Of a stretch of 64,000 nucleotides of DNA, positions 61,601-64,000 are shown in pieces (position 1 is the stretch's first letter; every line of letters begins with the position of its first letter). Source of the DNA: Oxyruncus cristatus. Its lineage: Eukaryota; Chordata; Aves; Passeriformes; Cotingidae. A program made the position numbers and the translations under genes. Location of the stretch: the NCBI GenBank assembly GCA_013399855.1, contig VXAY01005276.1, positions 643,137-707,136 on the forward strand. The letters run 5' to 3'. Under the pieces are notes generated by a model. That model made no database searches, was not told where the DNA came from, and was given only the letters and a program-made list of their open reading frames with translations.

Positions 61601-63835
61601 GTGCTTTCATGGGGATACAAATGCATAATGAGAAACCCTGCGTAGGTAGAGGTGAAAGAGCTTTTCAAAAGGATCTTGCTGAAGTGTTTGGACATGCAGG
61701 GTAGAACAAATCTCTAGCTCAGGCCACTGAGGCTGATCTGACCACCAAAATACTGCAAAGGCATGGAGGCTGCAGTCTAGGTCGAGTTGATTGTAGAATA
61801 GCTCCATGTATTTACCAACATCCTTTCCAGCCTGTTTTAACACCTCTGGAAACTTTTCTACTTTTCCAGTACTTGAAGAGTATGGTTGTGTTGTACAGAC
61901 AAGATCTGATCCTTTAGTTCAGCCAAAAATAGGTAAATACTCATGGCAATTCCTAAGCCTGGTTGCTTGATAATGTGTGTCTGACACATGCAGGTTTGCT
62001 AAAGAAAGTCTCAATACTGAACCCACCCTGCTTCCTACTACACATTTCAGTCTGATATTCAGACTTCTTTTTTTTTCCTATTCAAATTCAATCCCCTGAG
62101 GCTTTGTTCTATCTAGCAGTGATTTTCCTTCTACGTATTTTTATGGTGCAAGGCCATGTGTAGGTAGGAGCACTTTACCAAATTGGGAATGCTTTGCTAC
62201 TATTTCAACAGTGTTGCCAGGAATAGCTGCGTACCTGCAAAGCTGCCCACTGAATTCACTTGAAGACAATGCACAGACGGCTTTTGTTGCCCTGGCTTTG
62301 GCTGGTGCAGCTGTGCTTGTCGAGGATTTGGGAACTTTCTTATTAAATCAACCTGTACAAGCTGCAGGAGCTAAGATGCTTCAGGCAGAAAAAAAAAAAA
62401 AAAGGAAAACCACAAGAAACAAAGTAATAGAGTGCACTAAATATTTGCAAGGGAAAACCTGCTGATCAGGGGAGTAACTCCAATTTTAGTAACAAATAAA
62501 GATAAATCTTTGAAGCACCTCTAGCGTACGGTAATATAGCAGTTACCACTAGCACAAGAACAACCCCCTGTTGGACAGGTAAATGGGAGATGTCTCTCAA
62601 ATACTGCTGTGCTCAGACTTTGGTTAGAGAACAAGTTGAGGAGAGCATTTTAAACTTTGCTTTCATGTAATGCTGATTTTAACGCTAGCTCTAACGCTGC
62701 AGCTGTCTGACATCTACAGGAGGTGGAGGTGGTTTGGAAGGCGGATGGTTATTTGTGTAACAAAATCCATCTGACAGGTAACCACATGTTCCAGTTAATC
62801 TTAGCTGGGCTATAAGTAGATCTTCTATCAAATGTAATGACTCAGTTGCTGAGCCTGATGCTAATGTCAGTGACATCTGCTTCAGCCTCTGTGTTCCTTA
62901 AAAATGGATTGGAATCAGGCTTATGAATGAGTTTGTATTAGGGTAACCCCCACTTAGATACTATAGGTCACACTGATATCTGATGCCAGTACAGGTGCAC
63001 TAGGAGAGATTTGTCCCGGGGTACTTTTTGTTTGACCATATCCAAGTACACAGCTGCAAAAGATTGGAATGGGTTTTCCAATGCATTAAGAGATTAATCT
63101 ATTATTTACTCTGGGAAAAGCAGTCTTATTTAATATTAAATTCCAAATTTTCTGTAGGTGTTTACCAACCGTCCAGAAGATTAGCTGCATTAAAATAGCA
63201 AACGTCCCTTTTCATGAGTTGTCTTCTGCCTCTCTTAGTTTGTGAATAATGGAGTCAACACTCCTGTCCCTGGTGCTGCAGTTTCCCAGGACTAGCACAC
63301 TATTTTTTTTTAAACAACAGTGAGTCAAGATGTAATTTCAGCTGCTTTCACTCACAGGGAGGGTGGAATCTTTTCTCTGTTAACCAAAGTCTTGTCCCAT
63401 TTGCTCTTTCTCACACCTCCCTTTGGACTGCAGTCTCAACTACTGGGCTTAGTCTGTATATGACCTGGAGTCACTCAAGGAAAAACTAAGGATAAGTGTA
63501 GATCAGGAGGTTACACATTCAGGGCTTTGGGGTGATCTAAGTGAGGCACTAAAACCAGGCCACTCTCCCGGCTCCTCTCTAGTAGTAACTCCGATTTTGC
63601 TTGGAGACTGTCAGCTGGCAGTTGCACTATAACTATGACATGTCATTGTAACTTGGTTGAAACTGGCTTCCAAAGGCTTGGAACAGAAAGGGAGCAAACC
63701 AGATGCAAGCCTGGAAATCTCCTGACACCAGAGCTCTTTGTCCAAGTTTTCTGTAGCTTTCAGGTCCCCTGCCAGACTTGTGACTAACCATACAAGTGAT
63801 GCAAACTATTCTTATCTCTAAAATCATGCAGATAA

Positions 63836-63862
63836 GATATACATATATATTTATATATAACT
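63836..63862 (+). repeat. (TA)n simple repeat
   Basis: ATATACATATATATTTATAT and continuation form a short degenerate TA repeat near the window end. Confidence 0.8.
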
Positions 63863-64000
63863 ATACTACTATAGGCTATGTGTTATGTGTCTAACACCAT
63901 CTGTCATGTACATGTGTGGGTTTTATTTAAGGGAAGATCTTTAAAATCTGAATCATTCTTATCTGAAACCAACTCAAAATGTTAGAACAATTTCAGAAGT

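Larger units (their letters stand above)
45705..64000. other. Downstream intergenic, no gene recognised
   Basis: About 18 kb without a recognisable exon, CR1 or RNA gene. It holds the 21 bp and 42 bp tandem repeats, a poly(T) run at 47.7 kb, the large TTTG tract at 57.9 kb, a 16 bp perfect palindrome at 53270-53285 and short simple repeats. Confidence 0.7.

Noticed and set aside
62211..62465. 84-codon frame with an alanine-rich segment next to a poly(A) run, considered as a retroposed pseudogene
   Set aside because: No parent gene recognised and the poly(A) lies inside the frame rather than after a gene body.

Overview
The window is vertebrate nuclear DNA, almost certainly from a bird. It is AT-rich and CpG-poor, with sparse vertebrate-style exons bounded by GT/AG splice sites. 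All recognisable interspersed repeats are CR1 LINE fragments, several of them 5'-truncated 3' ends with the ATTCTATGA-like terminus typical of avian CR1. The species cannot be determined from the sequence alone.

Only one gene can be supported: NPTX2 (neuronal pentraxin 2, also called Narp), on the + strand in five coding exons from about 33.27 to 42.29 kb, with a 3' UTR reaching roughly 43.7 kb. Exon 1 lies in a CpG island and is cut at its 5' end by a run of N (32994-33265). The start codon, signal peptide, 5' UTR and core promoter are therefore missing or unresolved. Exons 2-5 are complete, their splice phases agree (0, 1, 0, 0) and the reading frame is intact to the stop codon, so the gene looks functional. 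The product is a secreted, disulfide-linked pentraxin that clusters AMPA receptors at excitatory synapses: an N-terminal coiled-coil half (exons 1-2) followed by a calcium-binding pentraxin domain (exons 3-5).

Layout: 1-32.7 kb is upstream intergenic DNA with four clear CR1 fragments, simple repeats and several candidate regulatory stretches. 32.7-33.8 kb is the CpG island, with a CR1 piece beside the assembly gap and exon 1. 33.8-42.3 kb holds the remaining exons and introns; intron 2 carries one copy of a ~270-290 bp direct repeat and intron 3 carries a CR1. 42.3-43.7 kb is the 3' UTR. 43.7-64 kb is downstream intergenic DNA, with the second copy of the direct repeat at 45.4 kb and otherwise only simple and short tandem repeats.

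I found no novel multi-gene system, no CRISPR array, no RNA gene I could support and no intact mobile element. The observations most worth checking are the direct repeat shared between intron 2 and the downstream flank, the CR1 embedded in the NPTX2 promoter CpG island, an AU-rich plus G-quadruplex cluster in the 3' UTR, and a perfect inverted repeat carrying two AP-1 sites far upstream.
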